Origin: Sarcocystis neurona
Lineage: Eukaryota; Apicomplexa; Conoidasida; Eucoccidiorida; Sarcocystidae
NCBI GenBank assembly: GCA_000727475.1
Contig: KL647288.1
Location: 9,426,055-9,490,054, forward strand
Length of the DNA stretch: 64,000 nt
Direction: 5' to 3'
Shown here: positions 34,397 through 45,954 of the stretch, piece by piece
How positions within the stretch are numbered: the stretch's first letter is position 1
Layout of the letters: each line of letters opens with the position of its first letter
Made by a program: the position numbers and the translations under genes
The notes under the pieces: model-generated
What the model saw: the letters and a program-made list of their open reading frames with translations, nothing else
Database searches by the model: none
Told to the model about the DNA's origin: nothing

Positions 34397-37300
34397 ATGA
34401 GGGGACTCGGTGCGCACAAGCCAGGAGGTAGGAGCCATGTAGCAGGGGCAGCGCGCCTTGCAGCAGCAGCAGCAGCTTCAGCAGCAGGACCATCTCCCCT
34501 GCTCTATGAAGGGCCTCCCCCTATTGCGACGCAGGTACCAGTGAGTACACCGCAGCAGCACACAGGGGCAACGCTGCTTTCTGGCGATACTGCACTTCTT
34601 CGCTTCAAAAAGGTGTGGCAAGCACAGGGTAACGAGAATCTGGGAGTAGTAGCAAACGCAGCAGAAGCCAACACAGCAGCAGCAGCAGCAGAGGGGAGAA
34701 GCAGCAGCGACTTTGCTGCTATGCTGCAGCCGCAACAGTTGAGCTGCGTAGGCGCCTCCTCGTATAGTACTGCGTTCTCTCGTCTGACGGCCTCGCTGTC
34801 AAAGGCGGTGGCGCCAGCTGCAGCTGCAGCTGCAGCAACGCATCCAAGAAAAGACCAGAGTGTAACTCCGTCTGCAGGTGCAGAAGAATCGAAACTTCGA
34901 GCGACGGCTGCTTTTGGTAGCGGAGGCTTATCGCAGGGATTGTGCGCGGCGTCTTCTGCACTTGCAGCATTCCACTACAAGGGCAGTCCCAGTAGTGGGC
35001 GCCTGCTGCCGCTAGGACGTTTGCATGCACACGACCCGACACTTGAGGGACGGATAGAAGCTTTCATAGCAGAGTGCTGTGACGCAGCGGGATGCAGCAG
35101 CGGGAACAGCGACAGCGGAGAAGGCTTACCTTTTCCAGGTGCTGCTGCGGTTGCCGGTGCCGTAAGTGGGGCTGACGGAGACACAGGAGCAGGGCGATGC
35201 GAAGAGCGGCAGCAACAGGGGACACAACAGCGGCCACAACAGAGGCAGCAGCTGCGAGTGACTGCAACAGTAGGAGCTTTAACGGGAAAGTATACAGGAT
35301 GGAAGATCTGCTTGCCTGTGGCTCTTCCCGCGATGCTGGAGGAGCAGGCGGAAGCTAATGTGACGTTCGAGGAAACTCTGGGTGAAGGGTATGCAGTAGT
35401 TGCTGGTATGCCGGGTACCAACAGTGCTGTTGACGGCCCGGCCACACGAAAGGACGGGGGGAAGGACGGGCAGCAGCAGTCACCACTGCTGCAGGAGCTG
35501 CTGCAGCGGCTGCTGGAAGCCCGACGGCAGGCCTATGAGCTGCTGCCGGCAAAGAGAGTGTACGAGGTTGTAGAGCGCCGCGGCAGCCGCGCAACGGCAG
35601 CAGGACAGAAAATCGTGCAGACAGTGGAAGAGCAGGACGAGGAGGAGGCGGGTTTTGGAGGAGCGCGTGTGCTTCGTTATCGCTTACTCGATACTCCTAT
35701 TGCTATTTCGCCGCAACGACGCGGAGGAGGTGCACCGGCTGCTGTCGCGCGGCTCTGTCCTGACGGCGAAGCACAGGTTGAGTGCAATGGCACTGAGCGC
35801 CTCGACTCCTCGACGAAGCAGGCATCCGACCAAGAAATTGTTGTGGCGGGAGCAGCAGCAAGGCACGGGGACAAAAACCTCGCAACAGCATCAGCACGGA
35901 AGAAGCAGAAGCAACGTGCGCATGCAGAGCAAGGCAAAAGAAAGACAGATATGTTAAAGATGGAACGTCAGCATGGCTACAGCACTGATCCGTTAGAACA
36001 CAGGACCACGCAGGAGCAGCAAAAGCACTTTGTTGAAGTTGTAGAGCGTGTCCCCCTCGGCTGTCGCTTTATTTACAGGCCCAAGAGCGATTGCCACATT
36101 CGAGTAGCGGCAGAGTCTGAGATCTCCTCCGTCAGGCTGCCGCTCCAGTATCTTAATCAACAGAAGCGTTCGCAGCAACGCGAACAGCAGGAAGTACCGG
36201 GTTCGCTGGAGGAGGAAGAGGGGCAGCGCGTGGAATTCGCACAACAGCTGCATCTTGAAGAAGGGGACGTGAAGCAGCGGTGGTGGGCTGTGCACGACGT
36301 GTGGGAATTACGGCCCCGGCGCTCGGAGCACCGTAGTGAAACGTCACACCACCAGGGACTGCAGCAGCAGGTGCTGCAGCAGAAGGAATCGGAGCAGGAG
36401 GATGTAGTAGACGGTCCGCGGTGGTCAGTGGTGATAAGCGAGGAAGGAGAGATCGAGGACTGCAGCACGGACGCCGTGACGTTGCTGCTGCGACGTCTGG
36501 CCAGTGGCAACAACAAGGCGGCTGCCGACTTGCTGAAGAGAAATGCGAGCCGGAGCTCTGCCGCCAATCGAACAGCGGCAGACACAGCAACGGCAGCAGC
36601 AACGACCGAAGAGCTGTTTGGCAGCGCGGAAGATGTGGACCGGTACGAAGAGACGAAGCGAACATCCGTCCAGCTCGTAGGCTGTGGGCTGGAGATGCAG
36701 CAGCAGCGAGGGAGGCAGCAGCAACTGCAGAAGAACTTGTTCGGCGCGCTGGCGCTGCTGCTCGTGGAAAATGCTCAGGTGCTGGCTCGTTGGTTTGACG
36801 AAAGCTTTGAACGAGCAGGAGCGCGACCTGCACACGGAGCTGGAACAGGCGTCATGTATTACCCCAACCACATGGGAGATGCTGTACAGGCAGTGCAACG
36901 TCACTACAATCAGCGCAAATTGATCAGCGCAGGACGATCCCGAGTTACAGGCCTACGCCTGCACAACAATCAGGTATTTACCGTTATTTCGTGCAGCTTC
37001 ACAGACATACGTACGCACACACGTCTACAGAGTCACGTGCATGCATACGAGCACCTCCGTACACTGCATGCTATGTGCGCAGGAAGGGTGTACGCAGAAA
37101 GCAAAATGATAAAAAACTCTACATGCAGATGGAAATACATATATATGTTTATATATATATAATATATATATATGTACAAGTGTATATGGACGATGTTTTC
37201 CTCGTGACACTTTCTGGTGTTAGGAACGCGGATGAGTACACTGGTTTTGGACACAGACTGGGAGTGCTCAGAACGGCGGTGGGGACACGTCTATCCTCTT

Positions 37301-40300
37301 CTACTCATTTTGTTGAAGCGCTGTTGCTTCTTGCGACCTGTGCACGCAGAGGCACTCGCGGACTCTGTGTTGTATCTCGCGGCTGTTTCTCTGCTAACTG
37401 TATCGGTAGTACCGTCCGCTGTGCGTGTGACCGCGTACGTGGACATATATGTGCCTGCATGACGTACACATCAACACCTCTAAACAGGGACACATTTACG
37501 CGTCTTCTCCCGAGGCTGCAGCTACCCATCCATACACGCATAAATACGTGATCGAGCGCTACAGTGACAGCGAGCAAGTCGCACCCCTACCTCCACGTAA
37601 GCTACCCATCCATACACGCATAAATACGTGATCGAGCGCTACAGTGACAGCGAGCAAGTCGCACCCCTACCTCCACGTAAGCTACCCATCCATAAACGCA
37701 TAAATACGTGATCGAGCGCTACAGTGACAGCGAGCAAGTCGTACCCCTACCTCCACGTAAGCAAACACAGCAGTAGGCGTACCTCGACGAGTCAGACAGC
37801 GAGTAATCCCGCTGTTTTCCCGCGTAATAGCAGATCCCGCACTCTGCGATTCAATATGAATCTCTGGTAAACAGTTCCCTATGTGCGATAGGGAGGGATG
37901 TGTGAGTGTATCCTGTGTATGCACGGGCACACGAAGACGTGTGCGTATTTATCGTCCACAAGCCACTAGTACTCTTTGTAAAGATGGCATTTGGTGCACG
38001 CTGAAGAGTGTCCAGCATTTAGACCCTAGGTACCGAACAAAAGACTGTGCGGGGTCGATTTTGCTGCAGGCTCCGCTGAATTGAATGGGATGCTGACTTT
38101 CTTGACGGGTAGTTTTATACGCGTATTTTTGTGTCTCTGTGTCTATACGTGCATTACAAAGCAGAAGGTATGTTGACGCATATATGTATTCATCGAAGAC
38201 AAAGCTGCACACGTATACACATATGCAGTGTTGGTAACTGTATAATACCGTGCGTACTTCTTTTTGCATGCATCCGCCTCTGTGTACACGTAGTTGTAGA
38301 TTCATGTTCCTGCGCGCACACGACAAATCGGTATTCATGTATATGTGCGCACACGAGAGACCTGTATTCCTACGTTCACTCACACTACGCAAAGCTAAAC
38401 CTTTGCGCGTACGTGTCTTAACATGGGAAGACACGTGCAGGTGTGTGTGCATAATTGGCCGGAGGCGGGGGTCGCCGCACACGCAAACGCCGGCTGAGCC
38501 CGGACAGAGGGTCTTGCTTTCGACGGAATGGCGGTGGAGTTTTTTTAACGGCATCACCGGAGAACACATCGTTCCCCGACACGGGAAGGGGCCACCGGTG
38601 GCAGTGCGCGCCGCGAGGAGGCTGTTGGCAGTTGTTGCGGTGGGGCTGCCATTGCAGGGTCTGAACGGTTGAGCCATTGCACCTGTTGCTGCTCCGGTGC
38701 TTCTTTTGTGTGTTTCTTCTGCGTTGCTGCAATTGTTTGTGCTTTTAAGGACTGCAGTGCTGCCGTTGTTCCTGCTTGTCTGTGTTGCAGTGATGCGCGT
38801 GTGTCTCCTGAGCCGCGTCAGATCTGCACAAATGTGTGTGTTGCGCTGCTGCTGCTCTTTTTGCTTTTATTGTTCGGGCTGGTGCTATCTTAGAGGCGTC
38901 CCCTCAGTGCGCTGCTCCTGTCTCCTGTGTCTTCAGCTATTGCCGTGCGATGTGCGTCAACTCGACCTTCGTGCAGTTTGTACCTGTCGTTGTTGAGTGC
39001 GCTGCTGCTGCTGCGTTTAAGCTATTGTGCGCGACGTGTTTTAAAACGTAACTGTGACTGCTGCGCGTGCTGGGCTGCATGTACATCATTGCGTCCACAC
39101 GTGTATAGGAATCCGCAGGCTTTTTTTGGACCACTACCTAGCCCCGTCTTCAGGGTCTCCTGCCTGTGCGTGTGGCCCACTTCGGCGTGTGCCACTGCTG
39201 CGGGTTGCTGATGTTCGTCGGTGCGTGTGCAGGTGAAGCGCATGATGGTATACAAATACGTTGAGCGAGGGCAGAGTGTGTTGGAGCTCGCGTGCGGGCA
39301 CGGGCAAGACTTGTGGAAGTATGCCGAACGGTGCATCAGTAAATTTGTAGGAGTGGACCTGTCGCTGAGCGAGATTCGCGAAGCTCGTAGGCGAATGCGT
39401 GAAGGAGATCGTGGTGCACAGCATATGCTGCAGCAGATGTTGCATCCTCCTGTCTTTCATGTGGGTAACTTGGTGGACAGACGGGCACTCAACTTTCTGA
39501 AGGCTGAGCAGTTTGATATCGTCTCCATTCAGCTGTCTATACACTACATGGTGGAGACTGAGAAGCAGGCTCGGGGGGTGCTGGCGCGTGCGGCTGCGCA
39601 TCTGAAGGAAGGGGGGCTGTTGCTCGGCAGCACCGTCTGCTGCGACGCCCTTGCTTGCCGGTTGTTGCAACTGCGGCCGGTCTCTCCCGCTGCTCTGCTG
39701 CCGGGCGAGCGGAGTGCTGGCGCGCTTGCTTCGCCGTATCAGCAGCATCTTGATTCCGGCAATGGTGCTACACCAGAGCGAGATGGGGCAGCAGGACAAA
39801 AAGCAGACGATGGATACGAGTTCGGAAATGATTTGTATTCCGTCACGTTCAGCAGGTCCACGTTGCGTAAGTTGCTGGAGGACTACCCCGACCCAACGAT
39901 CGCAGAGGTGGCCAAGAAGCTGCAGCCCAAACAGGATACTGATGCTGCTGCAGGTAAAGCAGAGCGAGAACACGGGAACTCTGCCGACTGAACTGTTTCT
40001 AGCGTACGATGTTCATGTGTACTTTGTAGCCGGGAGCAATAGTGACGAGAAGTTCACAAGGAAATGGAAAGCTAGACGTGAAAGGATGAAAGGGCTGGGA
40101 GGATACAAAGGTGGACGCTCACGAAGAAAGGTGTGAAAAGAAGGCAACGACGTGCCCGGCTGTTTTGAAATATTCGTAGCAAAGCGACCGTCGACTGCGA
40201 TATGGTAAATGCGAGGAAAGACAGGCAGATTGAGTTAGGCTCTGGGTGAGTGAGCAACGACAGGAAAGCGGGATGGATCGGTGGGGCACTCAGAGTCAAA

Positions 40301-41980
40301 AGTACCATCCGTTGGGGTCTGGGACAGAGGTTCGTGTACAGCGATAGTCCTGTGCTTGCCTAACGTTGCTGGTACTTTGTGGGAGTCTTCTGCAAACAAA
40401 TTCAGACAGACGTTCACCATACGTAGCTGAATGCATGCCTGTCTGGCTGGATCTCAGTCTGGCAGTCCGACATTGGGTACGTATACGTGTGTGTGTGTGT
40501 GTATGTGTATGTGTGTGTATGCATGTATATATGTATGTGTGTGTGTATGCATATATATATGTATGTGTATATGTACGTATCTATGTACGTATGTGTGTAT
40601 GAATCTATCTATCTGTGTATCTATCTATGTATATATGTATCGGTGTATTTATGTACCGGTGTGGCTCGGTGCATGGTGGCGTCTTCAGCAGCGTATGCCC
40701 CCCTTGCTGCGCGTACCATAGTTAGCGCCGTACACGCAAGTGCATCTCAGCACGTACTTATGTGTAAGTGACCTGTGAACACGCATGCCCAAGTACGTTT
40801 GTCCGTGGGTCGCGGGGAGAAAGCAGGGCGTGTGAATTCAAGACGGTTGTCAAAGAATGTCTGTGATTCAATCAAGGCGACGACACCCGTTTGCGTTGAC
40901 CTCTTCTGCTCTGGGAGACGCGACTACGACACACCGGTGCTGCAGCCGTTGCGCGTGGGTGCAGCCTTGCGGACAACCTTGCACGGGAACTAAGCGCCAC
41001 TCTCACAAGTGTCGGCCACACGGTGCTTCCGAGCAGCAACGAGGAGTTGTTCACGTTCTTTTTTGAACTGTTCTGTCTGTCCAGGCCTTGAGGAGGGCTC
41101 GCCCTCAACGGACGATGAAAGTGGGGCTCTGTTCGCGTCTGTGACGTCTCCAGCAGCCCAGACAGCGCTGGTGGAATATCTGCGGAATCGGCTCGCTCGA
41201 GAATTCGGATTATCTTACCACTTCTATCTTGCAGACTCTATCGATGCAAAGGAATTTGTGCTGCCGTGGCGCAGTCTCTGCGCAGTGGCTGCTTCTGTTG
41301 GGCTGAAGCTTGTCTCCAGCATGACCTTTCCAGAGTTCCTCGCAGCAGCTGCCACAGATCCCCGCTGCGGGCGTGACCTGACCAGGTGGCTTTCTACTCT
41401 CACCCCCAGTAAACAACTTGACAAGCCCCAGTTTGAGGCCTTTTCTCTTTATAAAATTTTCGTATTCAAAAGAGTTTCGCGGACGACCGGAACACTCGCA
41501 GAAACTCAGCGTGGTGGTATAAGTAGCCAAGGGGTGACAAGCAGAAACATCAGCAGCGACAGTATTCCTGTTCTTGTGGGGGCCAGCAGCTCACAGGTTG
41601 CAGCAAGTGCAGCCGCTGCAGAAGGTTTTGCCGCAGCTGCCACAGAGTGCGGCTCCTTGTCGACCTTGAATCTGAACAGCAGCGGCAGCATCTTCCACGA
41701 CAGCAGCGACAGCGGGAGCAGCAGCAGCACCGGTGGAAGCAGGAGCAATCTGGAGGAGCGTGCAGGCTATGCACCTGAGACAGCAGGTTTAGCTGCTGCG
41801 CGGGTGCCGCGCAAACCAAGTGAGGGAGGAATACTTTTGTCGGCCGCAGCAGCTGCTGCTTCTGCTGGTGGAGGAGCGCCAGGGACAACAGAAGAGGCAG
41901 CGAAAAAGAGTGTCAGCAGCAGTATTTTTGAGGGCGTGCCACTCAAGCGACGTAGAAGAGAGGACACTCAACTCTTGTAA
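34397..41980 (+). CDS. mRNA cap guanine-N7 methyltransferase with N-terminal RNA-triphosphatase-like region
   Basis: Three exons: 34397-36973, 39233-39953 and 41085-41980, with matching phases, giving 1,397 residues. The C-terminal half is an Abd1/RNMT-type methyltransferase, which adds the N7 methyl to the mRNA cap in the nucleus. It shows QRHYNQRKLISAGRSRVTGL (start of the fold), RLHNNQ joined across intron 1 to VKRMMVYKY, the SAM-binding VLELACGHGQDLWKYA (residue 875 on) with FVGVDLS, then FDIVSIQLSIHYMVE, EFGNDLYSVTF, HFYLADSIDAKEFVLPW and FEAFSLYKIFVFKRV. A Ser-rich tail ends in LKRRRRED, a probable nuclear signal. Residues about 230-710 resemble the Cet1-type tunnel triphosphatase: LRVTATVGAL at 286-295, RFIYRPKSDCHIRVAAESEI at 557-576, WWAVHDVWELRPRR and EEGEIED. 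Low-complexity insertions are frequent. The methyltransferase call is firm; the triphosphatase call is moderate. Confidence 0.88.
36974..39232 (+). other. Intron 1 of the cap methyltransferase gene
   Basis: A 2,259-nt intron, phase 0 (GTATTT donor, GTGTGCAG acceptor). It carries a TATA/TATG tract at about 37,136-37,185, an 80-bp minisatellite (37521-37760) and further TATG-type sequence at 38,170-38,350. No independent gene is recognised inside it. Confidence 0.8.
37521..37760. repeat. Three tandem 80-bp repeats
   Basis: Units start at 37521, 37601 and 37681 with GCTACCCATCCATACACGCA and end in CTCCACGTAA. Units 1 and 2 are identical; unit 3 differs at two positions (CATAAACGCA, GTACCCCTAC). 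Such low divergence implies recent amplification. Confidence 0.95.
39954..41084 (+). other. Intron 2 of the cap methyltransferase gene
   Basis: A 1,131-nt intron, phase 1, with a GTAAAG donor and a TTCTGTCTGTCCAG acceptor. A TG/TATG/TCTA microsatellite spans about 40,484-40,660. Confidence 0.85.
40484..40660. repeat. TG/TATG/TCTA compound microsatellite
   Basis: About 175 bases of alternating purine-pyrimidine sequence: (TG)n, then TATG and ATCT units. It yields long spurious frames of Val/Cys/Tyr/Met. Confidence 0.9.
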
Positions 41981-44900
41981 GTACACACCAGTAAAGTTGG
42001 CATTGCGCTCACGTACTAGCGTAAAAGTACCGCTCCAATGTGTATATCGCGTCTGGTGACGCAGACGCCATGATAAGTATCCTCTGTGATCTAATACGTG
42101 CTTTTGACTCTAGATGCTTGTGTCTCTGCGGTGCTCACGTCTACAGGCGTGTGCGAATACGTTGTGAACAGGTGTGTGTTTGTGTGTGGGGGCACCTCCC
42201 CATACAAAGCTGATACCTCTGCAGGTAAATGCAGTCGCGTAATGTACTTTCTCGTGGCTTCCCAACGAGGAGACGAAGGTGGCCGCAGCGGCAAGCAACC
42301 TGAGTGAGTGAGACTAAGCGCTGGCTGCGCTCGCAGGCGCAGAAGCAATGGCATATAAAGGGGGACGAAACAGAGAATTTATGAAGCGTGGCTGATACGT
42401 GTCTCGTGTTTGGTGTCTGTTTGTAGTGCGCAGTCCACGTGTGGCTTCTCAACGTTTCGTGTCGTCGACTATGGTGCTCACAGGCACAACCCACAAACGT
42501 CCGTGCAGGCATGAGGTGTGGGTAGATTTCCTTACGTACGGGAGTGTACGCTGGCCACCTGCTCTGATGGGACGTGTTCGACACTTCTGTATTAGGAATG
42601 CGCGAGTGCGTCCTCACGCACCGAAGGGATGCAAAGACGTTGCGAAAGTCTTGAATTTAAGATTCGCCTAGCAACGCTCACTCCCACTTAACAATATAGA
42701 AATGCTGTTCCTCGCAAACAGGTTCATCTTTGTGTTGTTCTCGTGGTTCACGCAAGCGTGCGTGCGTGCGTCCACGTGTGGTGGTTCGCGTATACTTGCT
42801 ACCTCACGTACCTCTGCTCGTGCGGGTGAGCGGATCTGTACGTGTTACGGCTTGCACGTTGTGCACGGTGGGCACATGCAACGAAGCCCCCTGCATACAT
42901 AAAACCAGGTTAGCCTTCGCCGCGCACTCGCACCAGAGGATGTACGTCCTCCACTTCTGTGCATACGTATAAGCCTTCATATGTAGGCAGGTGTCTACGC
43001 GAAAGTACATGTGTGTGTTAGTGACACCTGCGCTGCTTCCAAAGTTGACCCTGCAGTGGTGCAGCATTCTCCCACCCAAGTGTACGCCTTGACTGGAGAC
43101 TTGTCGTAAAGGGAGTTCGTGTCGTCTGGATAACTCTTCTGCTCCACTCGAGCTCTCTTTCTGAAAGGCTTGTCCAAGCAAACTACCTCACTACCCAGTT
43201 ACCTGCTTACTCCACTTTCATGGGCATATCAGCGACGCACTCACAAATAGTATACATCTACAGTCTCACGAGAAACCTGCATGCCACAGAAAAATCTGAA
43301 TGACTACACGACCCGAGCGGGTCTGCCGTAGCATCTGGCATCCTGAGACGTGTGCAGGTTCACATAGTTGAGGCTATGCGGGCGCTGCAAAACTACTTGC
43401 AAGTGGGCAGCAGGACTGCCTGCCTGTTTCACTGAGTCTCCTTACAAGCCCGTACAACGAGCACACAATTGAATTGGCTCACTGCACATCTGACGTGCGT
43501 ATATCAAAACGTGTCCACACCGTTAGATTCATCTACATGTGTACGCGTGTACCACGACTTGAACTACTATACAGTGCAACGCGAAAAGTGGCTTTCACGT
43601 CCACAGCTCCCAGATACCGTTGCATACCTCCTTCCCCTCGTCACAGGTTCCACAAGAGCCTCCCCACCCGGCCAGACCAACGAGATCGAGTAGTTCTATT
43701 CACGTGAGTGGCCGTCCAGGCCCGGAGACGAATGGGTGACTGGTCCTCCTCTTCCATGTGACGTGCACGTTCAGCGCTGCACGCACGTTCTTGTCTGACG
43801 TAGGCGGGGGTGTCACCTTGCACCCACATACGGAATTCAGCAGGCGCTGGATAGATCGAGGCGTTGGGTACACTACAGAGCTTGTGGTGAAGTGGATCAA
43901 GATCAATATCAGCCATACAGGTGCCTCCTGCAGAAAGACCGTGCGCTGCGTACATCATCCTACCCTACGCGCACACAGTTACGCCGCGCGACGCTGACGT
44001 CGCCAGCTGAAGGAGTCGCCACTGCATTATTGTAGTTCTCTCCCCCAGCTGCGAACTGCACGTTCCCCTGTACCCAGTGCTGCTGCGCTGCTCTCAGCAA
44101 CGACCGAACATGCGCTCCCCTGTCTTGCCATATACTGCAAGATGAAACACGCGTGACTGCTGTTCTCATTCTAAATGCGCGCTTCGATATACAGTAGCAG
44201 ATGTAATCGCTTCCACGTTCCGCAGCAAACGAAGGTACCTACACTTCATGTGAAGCGCGAACCTCTTCAAAATAAGGGCATCCACGCGAGCGTGAACATA
44301 CGTGAGTGTTCTACTGAAAAATTAAGGTACTAGAGGATGGACGCATGGTTTCGGTATCACAGAACTATAAGGATCGATAACCATTGCGGGCGCTCTCCTC
44401 GAAGATGGTTACGCCTGAGCGTCCAATCACTACTACTCTTGCCTCATCCCACGTACACAGGCACACCCATGCCCTGCGCAGTGCAGATTTCTTCCCGGTT
44501 TCTGCGCATACACGGGAAAAACACTGCGCATACACGGGAAAAACACGTGCCTCCTGGAGAGCTACCGACACACATCATCTCCCCAGGTTCATTTATTTGT
44601 GGACGACAAAACAAATAATGAAATGTATTTACGCGTGTAGCGGTCTACATGTTCCTGTTGGCGTCTGACTGTCGCGTTCATCGGATTCAAGCGCTTGACC
44701 GAAGACGCAGACGGTACGACCAGGTCCACTCGACAGTCTACACACAACCTGCGAATTTTACGCAAAAGAATGCACGTATATGCACATTCACTTACACATG
44801 CGTATGCACGAGTAGATGCACATATACACACAGTGGTGTACACAGTTCCGCGGTGTCGACGGCGTTCACTCACGCATCTTATCAGAGCCAGTCCGTACGG

Positions 44901-45250
44901 GATTCACACGTGTACATCCCATCCGAAATTTCAGTATCCTCACATGACACGTGTTGGGGCGTCTTCGTAGCAGATGCTTTTTTGTACACTTATGGTCTGC
45001 GCTCTTCAGATTGACGGCCTTTACGTGGTCTCACACTGACACGAACAGGTGTGGCGCAATTGAACACTCCTGCATGTGAACGCGCGCTCGACATTCACAC
45101 GTTTGTCGCCATACACACCGGGCATACGAAGAGAATACACAGATGTCAGGAATCAATACACAGCTATCCAAATAGACATGCTGGAACCTGTAGACACAGC
45201 GGTACACGGATGAATCCATACAAGCACATTTGTGAATAGCAGCACCACGG
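41981..45250. other. No resolvable gene
   Basis: Short frames only. A 22-bp tandem pair (TGCGCATACACGGGAAAAAC unit) lies at about 44,500-44,545. Around 43,640-43,960 both strands are open with non-repetitive protein-like sequence and plausible splice sites (plus: CTGACGTAG acceptor, CATACAG|GTGCCT donor), so an exon is likely there, but strand and family are undecided. Confidence 0.3.
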
Positions 45251-45385
45251 ATGTACCTTACTACGCCTCGTCAGCTTCTCGCAGAGCGCCTTGCAGCTCT
45301 CTCCAAGCTGCAACTTCCTGGCGCTTTTCGCGCCAGCCGTATGTCCTGTGACGTCTCCAAAATGTCTACAATTGAACTGCTATAG
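45251..45385 (+). CDS. Short open reading frame, 44 residues
   Basis: ATG at 45251 (context CACGGATGTAC) to TAG at 45383-45385. The product is basic and helical (PRQLLAERLAALSKLQLPGA), with no low complexity and coding-like third positions. It could be a small gene, an exon of a larger one or chance. A GGCGC/GCGCC hairpin lies inside it. Confidence 0.22.
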   Translation: MYLTTPRQLLAERLAALSKLQLPGAFRASRMSCDVSKMSTIELL

Positions 45386-45954
45386 ATCTTCACACATCTT
45401 TATTGTCTATCCATAAGCACACACCTACATGTGCGCGGTGCCGTCAGCAAATAAATTTTTGCTTGCGTATCATCCTATGCGTATATATATATATATACAT
45501 TTATATGTACTGGTCGTACTGCACATATGAATACATGCCGCTCTAAACCGTCCACGCGCGTCCGTTTACGCCTTCCATCAAGGCGCGCCTTGCGCTTCGA
45601 CAGTGCGGCTCTTCTACTGTTTCCGCCGAAATACCCCTGCCTTACTACACGCGTACACCACATTAGAATTGCAGCACCTGACGAACACCAATCAGGGATG
45701 CACGTGCATGCTTTTGTCGCAAGCCGGCCATACCTATGGCGCAGCCGCAACAGGCAGGTGAACCCCTAAATGTGTATGTCAGCAGTTCCAACTCTGCATA
45801 TATACATATATGTTCTCGAAGGTCCTTTAGCGTGTAAGTACGTACCCGGACAGATGCTCTGCCCGGGAGCCACGACGTCCGCAAGGCCGCACTACCGCAG
45901 ATGCTTACGTGGCTTCTGTTCAGAGTATTAACGCTGACCTTGAAATGAGGTCTG
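45386..45954. other. Intergenic, 3' flank of the AP2 gene
   Basis: A TA tract at about 45,480-45,500. Minus-strand frames are open but show no firm exon. Confidence 0.3.

Noticed and set aside
40431..40771. Plus-strand frames rich in Val, Cys, Tyr and Met
   Set aside because: They are translations of the TG/TATG microsatellite inside intron 2 of the cap gene.
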